Below, one piece after another: positions 11,339-21,529 of a stretch of DNA of 64,000 bases (the stretch's first letter is position 1; every line of letters begins with the position of its first letter). The notes beneath the pieces were generated by a model. That model was not told the DNA's origin and did not search any database. It worked only from the letters and a program-made list of their open reading frames with translations. Source of the DNA: Aselliscus stoliczkanus. Lineage: Eukaryota; Chordata; Mammalia; Chiroptera; Hipposideridae. The DNA is taken from positions 76,174,687 to 76,238,686 of the forward strand of contig CM066732.1 in assembly GCA_033961575.1 (NCBI GenBank). Reading direction: 5' to 3'. Made by a program: the position numbers and the translations under genes.

Positions 11339-11399
11339 CTGGAGCAGGGATTCTTTAAGGCAGAATAAGTGGGAAGTAGAATTGAAAGAGCAGGTTAGG

Positions 11400-11915
11400 G
11401 CCATTTATTAATTCAACATACTTCTGTATGCATAGCTTGTGCCAGATGCTGGCCTAGGAGCTTGTGATATATCAGTGAGCATATGAAACTAAGATTTCTG
11501 TCCTTGTGGAACTTTTATAGTAAGTAAATTATATGGTATGGTAGGTGGTAAGCATTATGGAAAACAGAAAAGTTGTATCGGGGGATAAGAAATACTTGGA
11601 TGGGTTGGAGTTGCTGTTTTTAAAGAGGATGTCAAGAGAGGCTTAATTGAGAAGGGATATTTGAGTGAAGACATAAAGGAGGTGAGGTGTTAGCAGGTTA
11701 AACTCTGAGGGAGAGCATAGCTGGCAGAAGGAACAGCCAATGCAAAGCCCCTGAGCCCAAGCCTGCCTGGCATGTATGAAGGCCACCTCTGAGGCAGGTA
11801 TGGCTGGAGTTGAGTGAGCCTGGGGAGAGGAGTAGGCGGTGAGGTCAGAGTCAGTGGAGGTCCTGGAGGTCACTGTAAGAAGTTTGGTTTTTAATATTGG
11901 TGGAAAAGGGTGCTC
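11400..11915 (-). repeat. L2-like LINE fragment
   Basis: The succession 'gtgccagatgctggcctagg', 'tgtccttgtggaac', 'gaacagccaatgcaaagcccctgag' and 'gtgagcctggggagagg' is the familiar reverse-strand pattern of ancient L2 elements. No coding capacity remains. Confidence 0.5.
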
Positions 11916-12111
11916 TTGAAGGTTTTGAGAGAGGAGTGATCAATCTGACCTTAAGTTTGAACAGGTTTGCTTTGGTTGCAGGGTTTGGAACAGATTAACG
12001 GTGGTGAGAGGAGGCAGGGTAGAAGCAAAGGTAAGTGTTTTGGATTGAGATAGGCTTTGAATGGTAATGAAAGAAAAGAACAGTAAACGTTTTAATCTGT
12101 ATGTTATTTTC

Positions 12112-12558
12112 TTTTTTTTTTTAAAGATTTTATTGGGGAATTGGCGGAGGGGAACAGCGTTGGGGAATCGGGGAAGGGGAACAGACAAGTTGCTGTCTTT
12201 TTGTTCTTCAGTTTAGTTGCGGAGGATGTTGCTTCACTGTTGGTATCGTCATTGCGCTCTTCCCGGATGAGGCAGATGGGTCGCTGGCCTCTGGATGTCG
12301 CTCACCGCGGCTATTGGCAGCTCATGCTTGGCTGCCAGCCGCTCACGCTGGCTGCGGGCCACTCACTATAGCCTATGGCAGCCCACTGCAGCAGGGGCTG
12401 CAGCCCACACCATCACCGGGGCTCGCACAGCCCAGCTCCAGGTGGAGCTGTTGTTAGCTGTAGAGGGCAGTGTCACTGGCCCTCATGTGGGATCCGAACC
12501 GGGGCCGCTGGCATCCCAAAACCAGCGCTTAACCAATGCGCCACTCGGCCGGCCTGGT
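12112..12558 (-). repeat. long GC-rich SINE (group C)
   Basis: A 447-bp element on the minus strand: group A-like tRNA head, a GCTGCC/GAGTGGC-rich body of degenerate repeats, then a tail ending CCCCAATAAAATCTTT and A's. The target duplication GTATGTTATTTTC lies at 12099-12111 and 12559-12571. Confidence 0.92.
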
Positions 12559-12654
12559 GTATGTTATTTTCAGTAGCAACTAAGTGAATTTTTGTTCTTA
12601 GATTTTTGCTGTACCTTCACATGCTTACAGCTAGAATCAAGAAGGGTTTTTCTT

Positions 12655-12796
12655 TCTTTTTTTTTTTTTTAAAACAGTTTATTTATTTATTTATTTTTTT
12701 GAGGGCAGTGTCGTTGGCCTTCATATGTGGGACCCGAACCGGGGCCGCTGGCTTCCCAAGCCAGCGCTTAACCACCGCACCACTTGGCCAGCCCAG
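12655..12796 (-). repeat. short tRNA-derived SINE (group A)
   Basis: Poly-T and (TTTA)n tail, then the antisense group A unit. It is flanked by the perfect 15-bp duplication AGAAGGGTTTTTCTT at 12640-12654 and 12797-12811. Confidence 0.93.
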
Positions 12797-12944
12797 AGAA
12801 GGGTTTTTCTTCGCATCTCAATATACTAAAGTATTTGAGAGTTTAGAAAATATGAATTCTTAAATTATAGATTAAAAAACACAGTTCATACATTCTCATG
12901 GTTCAAAACTCAAAAGGTACAAATGTTAGATGGTGAAATTCTTT

Positions 12945-13447
12945 TTTTTTTTAAGGTTTTATTGGGTAATTGGGGGAGGGGAACAGTGTTGGGGAACTGG
13001 GGGAGGGGACCAGCCAAGTTGTTGTTCTTCAATCTTCGTTGTGGACGGTGCTAGTCGCCATCTGGCTTCCCGTCGGCAGCTCGTGGCCTCTAAGCTCAAG
13101 GTGCTGTGTTCAATCTTAGTTAGGGGTGAGTGTAGCCACCATCCCATGGGGGAGTCGAACCCAGCAGCCTTGTTGTTAAGAGCGCACGCTCTATCCTCTG
13201 AGCCATCTGGTCGGCAGCTCAGCTCAAGGTGCCGAGTTGAATCTTTAGTTGCGGGTGGGCATAGCCCACCATTGACCAGAGTCTTGCTACACCAGCTGAA
13301 CCATCCTGTCACCCGTTGGCAGCTCAACGACAGCTCAGCTCTGGCGCAGCGTTCACTGGCCCATGTGGGAATCAAACCGGCAGCCCTGTTGCTCAGAGCA
13401 TGCGCTCTAAGCCAACTCTTAACCAACTGAGCCACTTGGCCAGCCCC
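12945..13447 (-). repeat. long multimeric SINE (group D)
   Basis: The most complete trimeric copy: three tRNA-like modules in tandem (box B-like arms near 13151, 13270 and 13370), the T+-type end on the left, and the GGCTGGCC head on the right. A perfect 16-bp target duplication (GATGGTGAAATTCTTT, 12929-12944 and 13448-13463) shows that the whole array inserted as one unit. Long reading frames across it on both strands are incidental. Confidence 0.93.
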
Positions 13448-13463
13448 GATGGTGAAATTCTTT

Positions 13464-14434
13464 CCATCCCTGCCCCAGCCACCCTGGTGCAACTAGTGTC
13501 AGCAGTTTCCTGGGCATGTCTTCTGAGATATTCTGTGAATCCCTGGAAAATACTCTTACTAGTTGTTTAAAAGTGCATGGTTTGGTGAAATCAAAGTTTT
13601 TAGAAGCCAATAAAGAAGTGTTTGAGGAATATATTTTGCCATACCTCTTTTGGCGGTACTAATGATTGACATGTTTCCCTGCAATTAAAGTATCTTTGAT
13701 TTTTATATATCTTTGTGTAAGGTATATTTTGTAAATAAAACACAACAAACATAACAAAACTAACCAAGAGAAAAACACTATATTTCGGCCAGTGGGGACC
13801 GGTAGATCACTCTCTCTTTCTTTGGCAGAGCTTCCTCTGAGCTGTTCAATAAAGGGAATTATCATTAAAAACCCAATTCACTGGAGTCTTCCACTAGGAC
13901 TTTTTTCTTAATGAGCTCCTTTTTGGAAGAAAATGTACATATAGAATCACCTGACACTTTAAATAGATTTCCAGTAAAAATCTGCATGTGATTTGATGAT
14001 TAGGCAAAATTCTTAGTATCAGAGGTTACCTCTAGAAAAATATTCTTATTAAATAAGCTTAATGCCTTTTAGAAAGATTTTCTCAAGGCACTTTCAAACA
14101 AAATGTGATTTCAGAATAACCTTCAAATAACTTGAGCATTTTGCAGTAGCCTCACACTTATGTAGAAAATGAATTTCTTCTTGACAATCTTCAGTATTTC
14201 TTTTGTATTTTGTGCCATTTCCTTTTGATTGCCCCTTGAATAGAAATGAATGCGGCTTTCTGTTACCAGGGAGGAATAAATAGGGAAAGCAGAGGTAGGA
14301 ATAATTGTAACTGGTAAATTAATTCTTCCAATCCCCTGGCCCAGTGGTATTCAGACTTTTTGTTTGTGTAGCCTCTAAAAGAACAAAAAAGCACATACTG
14401 TGTGTTGCTCGTTTAGTTGACATCTGAAATCTTT
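13464..14434. other. SPTSSA intron 1, unannotated segment
   Basis: AT-rich intronic DNA. I see no gene, RNA gene or confident repeat. Confidence 0.35.
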
Positions 14435-14646
14435 TTTTTTTTTTAAGTTAGATTCAGTGTTTTCACAACAATTACTGATTAATAATTTTTATTTTTATTT
14501 ATTTATTTATTTATAGCTGAGCCATCCTGTCACCTGTTGGCAGCTTAGCGGCAGCTCAGCTCGGGCTGGGCATCGAACTGCTGTTGCTCAGAGCTCAGCT
14601 CGCACTCTTGAGCGAGCTCTTCACCAACTGAACCCCTCGGCTGGCC
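14435..14646 (-). repeat. tRNA-derived SINE (group B) with (TTTA)n tail
   Basis: The antisense group B unit (AGCTGAGCCATCCTGTCACC, then GCATCGAACTGCTGTTGCTC, then the GGCTGGCC head) lies behind a T-rich and (TTTA)n tail. The candidate target duplication CTGAAATCTTT occurs at 14424-14434 and 14647-14657. Confidence 0.85.
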
Positions 14647-14927
14647 CTGAAATCTTTCCTAGTAAATTCAGACAGTTACAAAAGGATTTAATTTCTTGCT
14701 TTTTACACTTGTATTTTGTTATTGTATATTTTTGTTAAAACCTTAAAAGTATTTCTCTTATACAATTCACAGAAAACGTTCATCACATAACCTAATTGGC
14801 AAGTTCAGCCCTCGTTGTGAAGCCAAATAGGCAAAATCAGCCTAAATTTGTGTCAGAAAAAGCTCAGTGCCATTTTTTCTATTCAAATAATTATGTAAAC
14901 ACACCTTCACTCCTGTTTTATAACTTT

Positions 14928-15310
14928 GACAGTTAGTGGCTGTTCTCATCCGCATGGACTCTAGAATTTTGAAAGTGGTGACAGGTAACCAACGTATAGA
15001 GTTCATTTGGTGACTCTTCATCCTCGTTATGTTTTCTGGACAACCGCGAACCGATATGGTATGGGACAGCCCTTACTGCTTTGGCCCAGACGGCTTTGTT
15101 GAGCTTGGTGTCAGTGGGCACATCTGGAGTTTCCGTCTCCCTCATGGCAAAGTTCCAGATCTCTGAGTGGGTGAGGGGCACGCTTCTGGAAGCCCACTTC
15201 ATGGGTGTGCTGTGAATGTTGACTATATTAATCCTGTCACTGCTGCCCTGATGGCCGAAGGACCCTTCTTGCCATACTCCTTTGCAGGATCCATTCTCCT
15301 GGGCCCACAT
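14928..15310 (-). pseudogene. RPL31P: processed pseudogene of ribosomal protein L31
   Basis: The minus strand gives an intronless RPL31-like reading. [20 protein letters not shown] corresponds to the RPL31 segment around Asn-Ile-His-Lys-Arg; [20 protein letters not shown] and [15 protein letters not shown] match almost residue for residue. RPL31 is a 60S subunit protein near the peptide exit. The N-terminal third is in another frame (the start homologous to Met-Ala-Pro-Ala-Lys-Lys is lost), and near the C-terminus a short deletion shifts the frame before the final Asp-Glu-Asn. Several conserved Arg/Lys positions are changed. The 125-codon ORF equals the length of the real protein by coincidence. 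It lies antisense within the SPTSSA intron; no clear A tail or target duplication remains, so it is old. Confidence 0.9.
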
Positions 15311-15329
15311 TGGAAAGGTGGCTCCTTTC

Positions 15330-18300
15330 TGAATTCGAATTATTAGATGGATAGATAGATAGGTGAGACTTGGAGCTCTGTCAGGAGTTTGTTATCTGAA
15401 TGAAATAAAGTACAACCCAGGTTAGTTACTATTCCTTTGTTGGCTGTCCCAGAGGTTCTTTTGTACCCTAGGGTGATGCATATTTGTAAGATTCAGGAAG
15501 TAAAGTGGGAGAAGTGACATTGTAAGGGGGGATGGGAAGGAGAACTAGCAGCAGATCACAACAATTATCAGGCCCCCTTTAGGAGATAGTAAGCACAGTG
15601 GAAGCCAAAGACCTGAAGGCTGATTCCCTTTGCCTGCTCCTAACCTTCGGGAAAGCCTTCTTGTACCTCCAAGGCTCCTGAGCTTAAAGACTGCTCTAAC
15701 ATGTTTTGCACTGCCCTGATATTTGGCTGGCTAAGTGAGGATGTTAGAATATACCTGATCTATACTCCTTAGGATATTATAACTTTCTCTTTAGTAGCCT
15801 TCAGGAAAGGTGGAAGATGAAGAAAACTGTACTACACGAGAACTAGGTGGGCTGGACCAGGACGGGCAGGGGAAGTTATGGGAGCTGATGGCGGTGGGGA
15901 CGGGGCACACAGAGATGTCCTACAGTGTTTTAACAAATGATACCAGTGATTTGTCAGGAGAGGTGACTGCGGGTCCTGTCTCCACTGCTTCATATTCTTA
16001 GAGACTTTGTGACCCTCCCCAGCCCCCACCCCCAGGCTTTGAGTGTTGTAATATTTATGGTACTTAGGACAAAGATAAGATAGATTCTTTTGATTAAAAC
16101 AAACAGGCCCTCAATGCTCAAATTTAATAATGAAAACTATATGTCCCAGAAGATCTACTCAATATATTGAGTATATATATACTTTTTATAAATTGGAATG
16201 CTTAAAAAATAGTAGTTATGGAATGATAGAAAGATAGTATTTATGATCAATAATTATAAAAAGTAGAAGTACTACTATTATAGAAATTTCAGGTATTGTC
16301 TTATATGTGTTCCTGAAAAATCCCCCCAAAATAGGGTTTATGGGAAAATAGCATTGAAGCAGACCATTCAAAATCCATGCAACTTAGTCAGCAGGAACTG
16401 ACAAGAACAGTCGGCATCTTGGGGGATAATAACTTGGAGAGCCTGGGCAGGTAGGCTGGAGGCTGACCCAGGGACATTGAAAGTGCACGGACAGAACTGA
16501 CTGGAAATGCACAAGTAGTGCAGATGGTGTGGGCTGCCATTGAAGAGGGTCAGGAGGCATGGCACCTGCCGCTGGCAGAGCTATGCTAGCGTGGAGGGGC
16601 CCTTTCTGGAGAGGGAGCCCAGGTGCAGATGTTCATTTTGAATTTTCTTAAAATAGACTTTTCTTAAAAGGACTCCTACCTGTGCAGTGGCTCAGCTGAG
16701 GGATGTTTCTTGCTGAAGGCTATAATTATTTTCACACTACTCTGGCTCCTGTAATTTATGAAAAATCCCATATGAAACAGTGCAGCTTCTATGCTACACT
16801 AGTCAGGTGTGAGCTCACTGGTGTTCCAGAAGCATACTGTAGCAGAATAGATTCTATTTCAGAGTTGACTGGGGATTTTTTCCTATCTGACCCTAGGACT
16901 TCAAATCTTCTTCATGAAATCGAATCTTCATGAAATTAATAGCAGCTCTAATTATAAAGGTACATAACCTTGGTCTTCTTGGGCTCAGAGCAACAAACCA
17001 TTTCCAGGATTTCAGTTCAGAGTTGAACATCATCATTGCAAGTTTCGGCAGCATACTTTTTTTGTTTGTTTAGTTTTTAAAGAGTTTGTCATCTAGTTGT
17101 AATTTTTTAAAATCAACATCCAAACTTAGGTATAATCAACACTATGGAAAGATTAGAGAATGGGTTTTGCTTGCTAAACACTCACTTCTGATACTGATGT
17201 GATATCCTTTAATGTGACCCAAGAATATCAAGTTGGCTAACATAGACATGCCTGCAATAAGATATAAACATCTTCCACTTGTGTTCATTTTAAGGCAACT
17301 AGAAAAGTATCAAGTGATAGTTAATATATTTGATAAAGATAAAGTTTCTTAACGTTTCTCTTGGTGATGATCTCCAGGTTTTCAAGGTCAAGAGAAAAAC
17401 ACCCCAGTAATAAGGAAGATTTCCTTTTGGGAACTTCATTCAGTAGCGGATGACTGCTTTCACTTAGGGCTTTGATTGTTTTTTTTCCGAACGGCCTATG
17501 GTAATCCTTTGTCAAATGCTTTATTTTTATTTTCAATAAGACAGTTCCTTAAAATAAATTAGATTTATCAAAGCTTTTGAGTATTTCTAAGTATAAAAGT
17601 AGCATTTTAGAATTGATTTTTAATAAAGGAGTTTGATTAGTAGAAAATTGGATTGTTTTCGATGACATTTGATCTTTGTTTTTTGATGTGATCAGTGCAG
17701 AGACTTAAAGCATTGAAAAGAGGTATAAGCCATACCTACTGGAACAAAGGTCCCTGGCCTTTTCCCGGTGAGAAATTACTTTTGATTTCTCCAAAGTCGT
17801 GTGAATAGTAAGGTGATTGTGCAGAGTTCTTGGTTGGGACAAGAAACATGAGTTACTGTGGTCTTGCTTCTGATTATTCTATTTATCTTTAAAGCATTTC
17901 CTCTCTTTGTTATTGGTGGTGGTTGTTACTAGGAAAAGGGTTGGGGACAGCCCTTGTATGGGTAAAAAAAAAATCTTTATGTTTTCCTATTTGGAAACAT
18001 ACCAGCTCCTGATTAGTTGGGGATCCCTGTTAGAGAAACAGCAAACAACATGCAGATACATGGTTTCACATCTATTTGCTTTTAAATCCATTGAATCCAT
18101 AAAATATTTATGTTATGTCCAGGTTATAAATAAGCTCTGACTGTTCATTCAGCCCTTGAATAAACGTTTATCTTCAGCACCTGCACGTGTCCTTGTGCGT
18201 TATCTCTCAGTTCTTGAATGATTTACCCAGGGCCTGCTTTCTTTCACAATGCACTGCAGATGTAAGTAAGGGGCCTGCGGAACTGAGGTGCCCTCAACCT

Positions 18301-18550
18301 CAAGCACTTAAAATTTAGTGGTAGGGACAGTTATAAACACACAAAACAGAAAAGCCTGTTTTTTTAGTTTTTGAGGTTTTTTTTGTTTGTTATAGTCTAG
18401 TTTCACTAACTTTATATTTCTTGAATCATGTAGCCCCCTCTAGAATATAGACCCAATTGCTAATTTATGTACTGCTACTGATACTTGTATTATACAAACA
18501 ACAATAAGAGTTTGGCAAATAGAAAGATTATCATTTTTCGAATTGCCTTC
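15330..18550. other. SPTSSA intron 1, unannotated segment
   Basis: About 3.2 kb without a recognisable gene. A GATA-type mini-run (TAGATGGATAGATAGATAGG) sits near 15345. AT-rich stretches near 16155-16300 contain short palindromes. ORFs here (for example 15810-16001 and 16703-16933) match nothing I know. Confidence 0.35.
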
Positions 18551-18565
18551 CAATATATGCGTGGA

Positions 18566-18683
18566 TTTTTTTTTGTGTGTTTTTTTTTTTGAGGGCAGTG
18601 TCACTGGCCCTCATATGTGGGACCCGAACCGGGGCCGCTGGCTTCCCAAACCAGCGTTCAACCACCGCGCCACTTGGCCGGCC
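18566..18683 (-). repeat. short tRNA-derived SINE (group A)
   Basis: Poly-T, then GAGGGCAGTGTCACTGGCCC and the rest of the antisense group A unit, close to the window consensus. The flanks CAATATATGCGTG and CAATATATGTGTG are the probable target duplication. Confidence 0.92.
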
Positions 18684-18740
18684 CAATATATGTGTGTTTT
18701 ATAACGTTGTTTATTTACCTGTTTTCTCTGTGTTTTCTCT

Positions 18741-18761
18741 GTCTTCTCTCTCTCTCACTCA

Positions 18762-18795
<34 letters not shown>

Positions 18796-18832
18796 GTCTC
18801 TCTGTCTCTCTGTCTCTCTCTCTCTCTGTATT

Positions 18833-18883
<51 letters not shown>
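18741..18883. repeat. compound (CT)n-(GT)n-(GA)n microsatellite
   Basis: About 85 bp of TC-rich repeat, then about 16 bp of TG repeat, then about 30 bp of AG repeat and three ACAG units. The CT and GA arms are complementary, so a hairpin with a GT loop is possible. The reading frames across it are low-complexity artefacts. Confidence 0.9.
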
Positions 18884-19646
18884 TTTGTTTAAGATGACTG
18901 AGAGGTGGTGTCTAAATGCTCTCTCCAAGCAAGTGGGATCCTAAAATGTTAATGCAGGAAGTATTTTATGGAGAAGCAGCTCAGATCCAGAGAGGTTGTG
19001 ATGTCCCAGAATTGTACTATAAATTAATAACAAATTAGTAGCAGGGTGATCTTGAGCAGTTCCCAAACATTGGCCTGAGTCGAGATGTTAAATGCTGAGG
19101 CCCTCAAACAATAGTGTTAATAGGGACTATATTGCCTTTTGTTGCAGAATAGATTTGATTCCAAATTCTCACATCAACCCGGAAAGGTAGGTGGTGTATG
19201 TCCCCATTTTATAGATAAAGAGACTGGTGAGCAGAGAGTTTTTGATAACATGCAAGGATTGTCAGCGTCACAACTCAAACCTAGGTCGCCCCAGTACCAT
19301 GGTGTTTCCAGTATCTGTTTCTTGTACTTTACAATGTATCAAGGATACTTTGAACTTTTGAGAGGTGTGTTAAAGATCGCGATGGATTGAGAAATCCACT
19401 CAAATACCAGACAGCAAATTATAGCTGAATGGTATATGTTTAGCTGTGTTTGTGAGAACACTTTTAGGGACATGAACATCACATATTCTCTAACCTTGCA
19501 AAAGTCACAATAAAACCTATTCCTAAGAGTGTCCATAAAACTACCATTTTAAATAATACCAAGCATAATCTCAGGGAATATTCAACTCAATACTTTGGAG
19601 CTATTTATTCCTACTATGTTGTTTAGATTGCATTTGTAGAAAGCTA

Positions 19647-19728
19647 TTGGGTTGTCAGAAAAGTCATGATGCATTTTTGCAACGAAAAACATAGAAAAAA
19701 ATACATCATGACTTTTCTGACAACCCAA
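19647..19728. mobile_element. 82-bp palindromic mariner miniature element
   Basis: Starts TTGGGTTGTCAGAAAAGTCA and ends with its exact reverse complement; the first 25 bp of each arm are identical. It is flanked by TA on both sides (19645-19646 and 19729-19730). Size, palindromic structure and TA target match MADE1-type mariner derivatives, but the sequence is different. Related copies lie at 38593 and 46219. Confidence 0.92.
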
Positions 19729-20337
19729 TACTTATAAAAGATACCTCCTTTGTAAGGTGATTACTAACGCTAGTAGAAGTTCCTCATGGCCCCATTGTCT
19801 GTTTGTTCATTTAGTGTGAGTGTCACTGTATAGTTAAATCAGTTTTAAATATTCTCTTATGGTTGAGAGCTTTAAGATCATTATGGGGAATAATTTTGAA
19901 ATTTAATTGTATAGAAAACTCACTTTTAGCAGCTTATTTAATTATTGATTCTGGACATAATTAGGAGAAATGAAATCAGAATATAGGAACATTTTTTGAG
20001 GGGAACACAGGATAAAAGTTAAATTTAATAAATAGCTCTGGGTAAAAAGTTAGGTTAAGGTTTTTTGCTTTTTTTTTTGATCAGCTTATAAATTGGCATT
20101 TGCATCTAGCTTTAAGAGTAATTTTCTGTTTATCTTGGCCTGAATTGAGAGTTGTTTATTCTATTACTGGGAGCTAAGAATTTCTATTTATTTCCTAGCA
20201 ACAAATTAGATCCGGTGATGCCTAACCCAAACTTTGTAAAGGAGGAAGATCTTTCACACAACAGTTTTTAGTCAGTACTAGTTTCACTTTTTAGTTTCAT
20301 TTTCCTTGAAAGTTCTTATTTATTAAAAAGACTTACT

Positions 20338-20444
20338 GGGCCGGCCGAGTGGTGCGGTGGTTGAGCGCTGGCTTGGGAAACCAGTGGCCCTGGTTCGGGT
20401 CCCACATATGATGAGGTCCAGTGACACCCTTCAAAAAAAAAAAA
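20338..20444 (+). repeat. short tRNA-derived SINE (group A), sense copy
   Basis: Reads GGGCCGGCCGAGTGGTGCGG, with a box A-like TGGTGCGGTGGTTGAGCG and a box B-like GGTTCGGGTCC, and ends in about 17 A's. The target duplication AAAAAGACTTACT is at 20325-20337 and 20445-20457. This is the only group A copy in the window in sense orientation. Confidence 0.93.
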
Positions 20445-20459
20445 AAAAAGACTTACTAT

Positions 20460-20850
20460 TCAGGCATACAAAAACCTTGTAAAGAATAATATAATGAATG
20501 TGAACATACTACCAACTAGCTGAAGAAGAAAAACATTACTAATACATTTGCAGCCCCCTTCATGCCCCTTCTCAGATGCTTCTCCCTTCTTCCTCTCTCC
20601 ATTTCACCCTATCGAGTAACCGTTATTCTGAATCGAGCGTATATAATTACCAGTTATTTCCTACTACTTTTACTCCACATGTATGCATCACAACATAGTA
20701 CTATATACAATTGCAAACTCTAGTATCTTATATTTTAATCAGGCAAACAATCTTTTCGAGTATTGATAGGTTTTTGTTTCACTTAGAAAAACACCATGTG
20801 ATTTTATATGCATATAAAAATTTAGAAATTGGACAATTTAGTGTTCACAA
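20460..20850 (-). repeat. possible old L1 3' fragment
   Basis: Text around 'gccccttctcagatgcttctcccttcttcctc' and 'cctatcgagtaaccgttattctga' is like the antisense 3' UTR of older mammalian L1 families. Weak; boundaries uncertain. Confidence 0.35.
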
Positions 20851-20860
20851 ATTGAGCTTA

Positions 20861-21359
20861 TTTTATTTTATTTTATTATTTATTTATTTATTATTTTATT
20901 TTAATTAGTTTCAGGTGTACAACACAGTGCAATAGTTATACATTTCACCCCTCAAAGTGATAACACCCCACCCCCAATTCGCCACCCCACTCCCATCCAT
21001 ATCATATATATCTATTACTCTTCCTCTGACTGTCTTTCACAGTATAATCCACATCCCGTGACTATCTATATATATTCAATTACAGTAGGTATACAACCTC
21101 TGCTTCAGTTATACAGTGCAGTGATCAAACCTTTACTCCATCCATGAAATGGTCTCCCTAACAAGACCTATGACCATCTGACACCCCACAAAATATTTAC
21201 AACATTATTAATTATCCCCAAACTGTCTTTCATATCCCAGTGGCAATATTGTAGTTGTCTATTTTTGCTGTCTAATCCCCCTTCTCCCTCATCCCCATCC
21301 CCCCCCCAATTAGCAACCCTGATTTTTCCTCTATATCTATGAGACAGTTTCTGTTTACT
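20861..21359 (-). repeat. 5'-truncated L1 3' end
   Basis: The minus strand ends in a TAAA/TAAAA-rich tail after the L1 3' terminus GTACACCTGAAACTAAT. The right (5') end stops at GTTTACTT, where a SINE begins. The same L1 text continues further in the copy at 34241, so the truncation is real. A candidate duplication TTGAGCTTA (20852-20860 and 21513-21521) brackets this L1 and the adjoining SINE together. Confidence 0.85.
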
Positions 21360-21512
21360 TTTTTTTTTTTTTTTTTTTAGCTGAGCCATCCTGCCACCTG
21401 TTGGCAGCTCAACGGCAACTCAGCTCGGGCTGGCCTCGAACCGCTGTTGCTCAGAGCTCAGCTTGCACTCTTGAGCGAGCACTTAACCAACTGAGCCATT
21501 TGGCCGGCCCTC
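21360..21512 (-). repeat. tRNA-derived SINE (group B) joined to an L1 end
   Basis: Poly-T, then the antisense group B unit through TTTGGCCGGCCC. Its A-tail side meets the truncated 5' end of the L1 at 20861-21359 with no separate duplication visible. Confidence 0.88.
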
Positions 21513-21529
21513 TTGAGCTTACATTTTAG

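Noticed and set aside
12930..13492. ORFs of 166 and 177 codons on opposite strands
   Set aside because: Both lie inside the group D SINE at 12945-13447. Similar frames recur wherever this SINE family occurs (for example 48260-48727 and 38222-38458).
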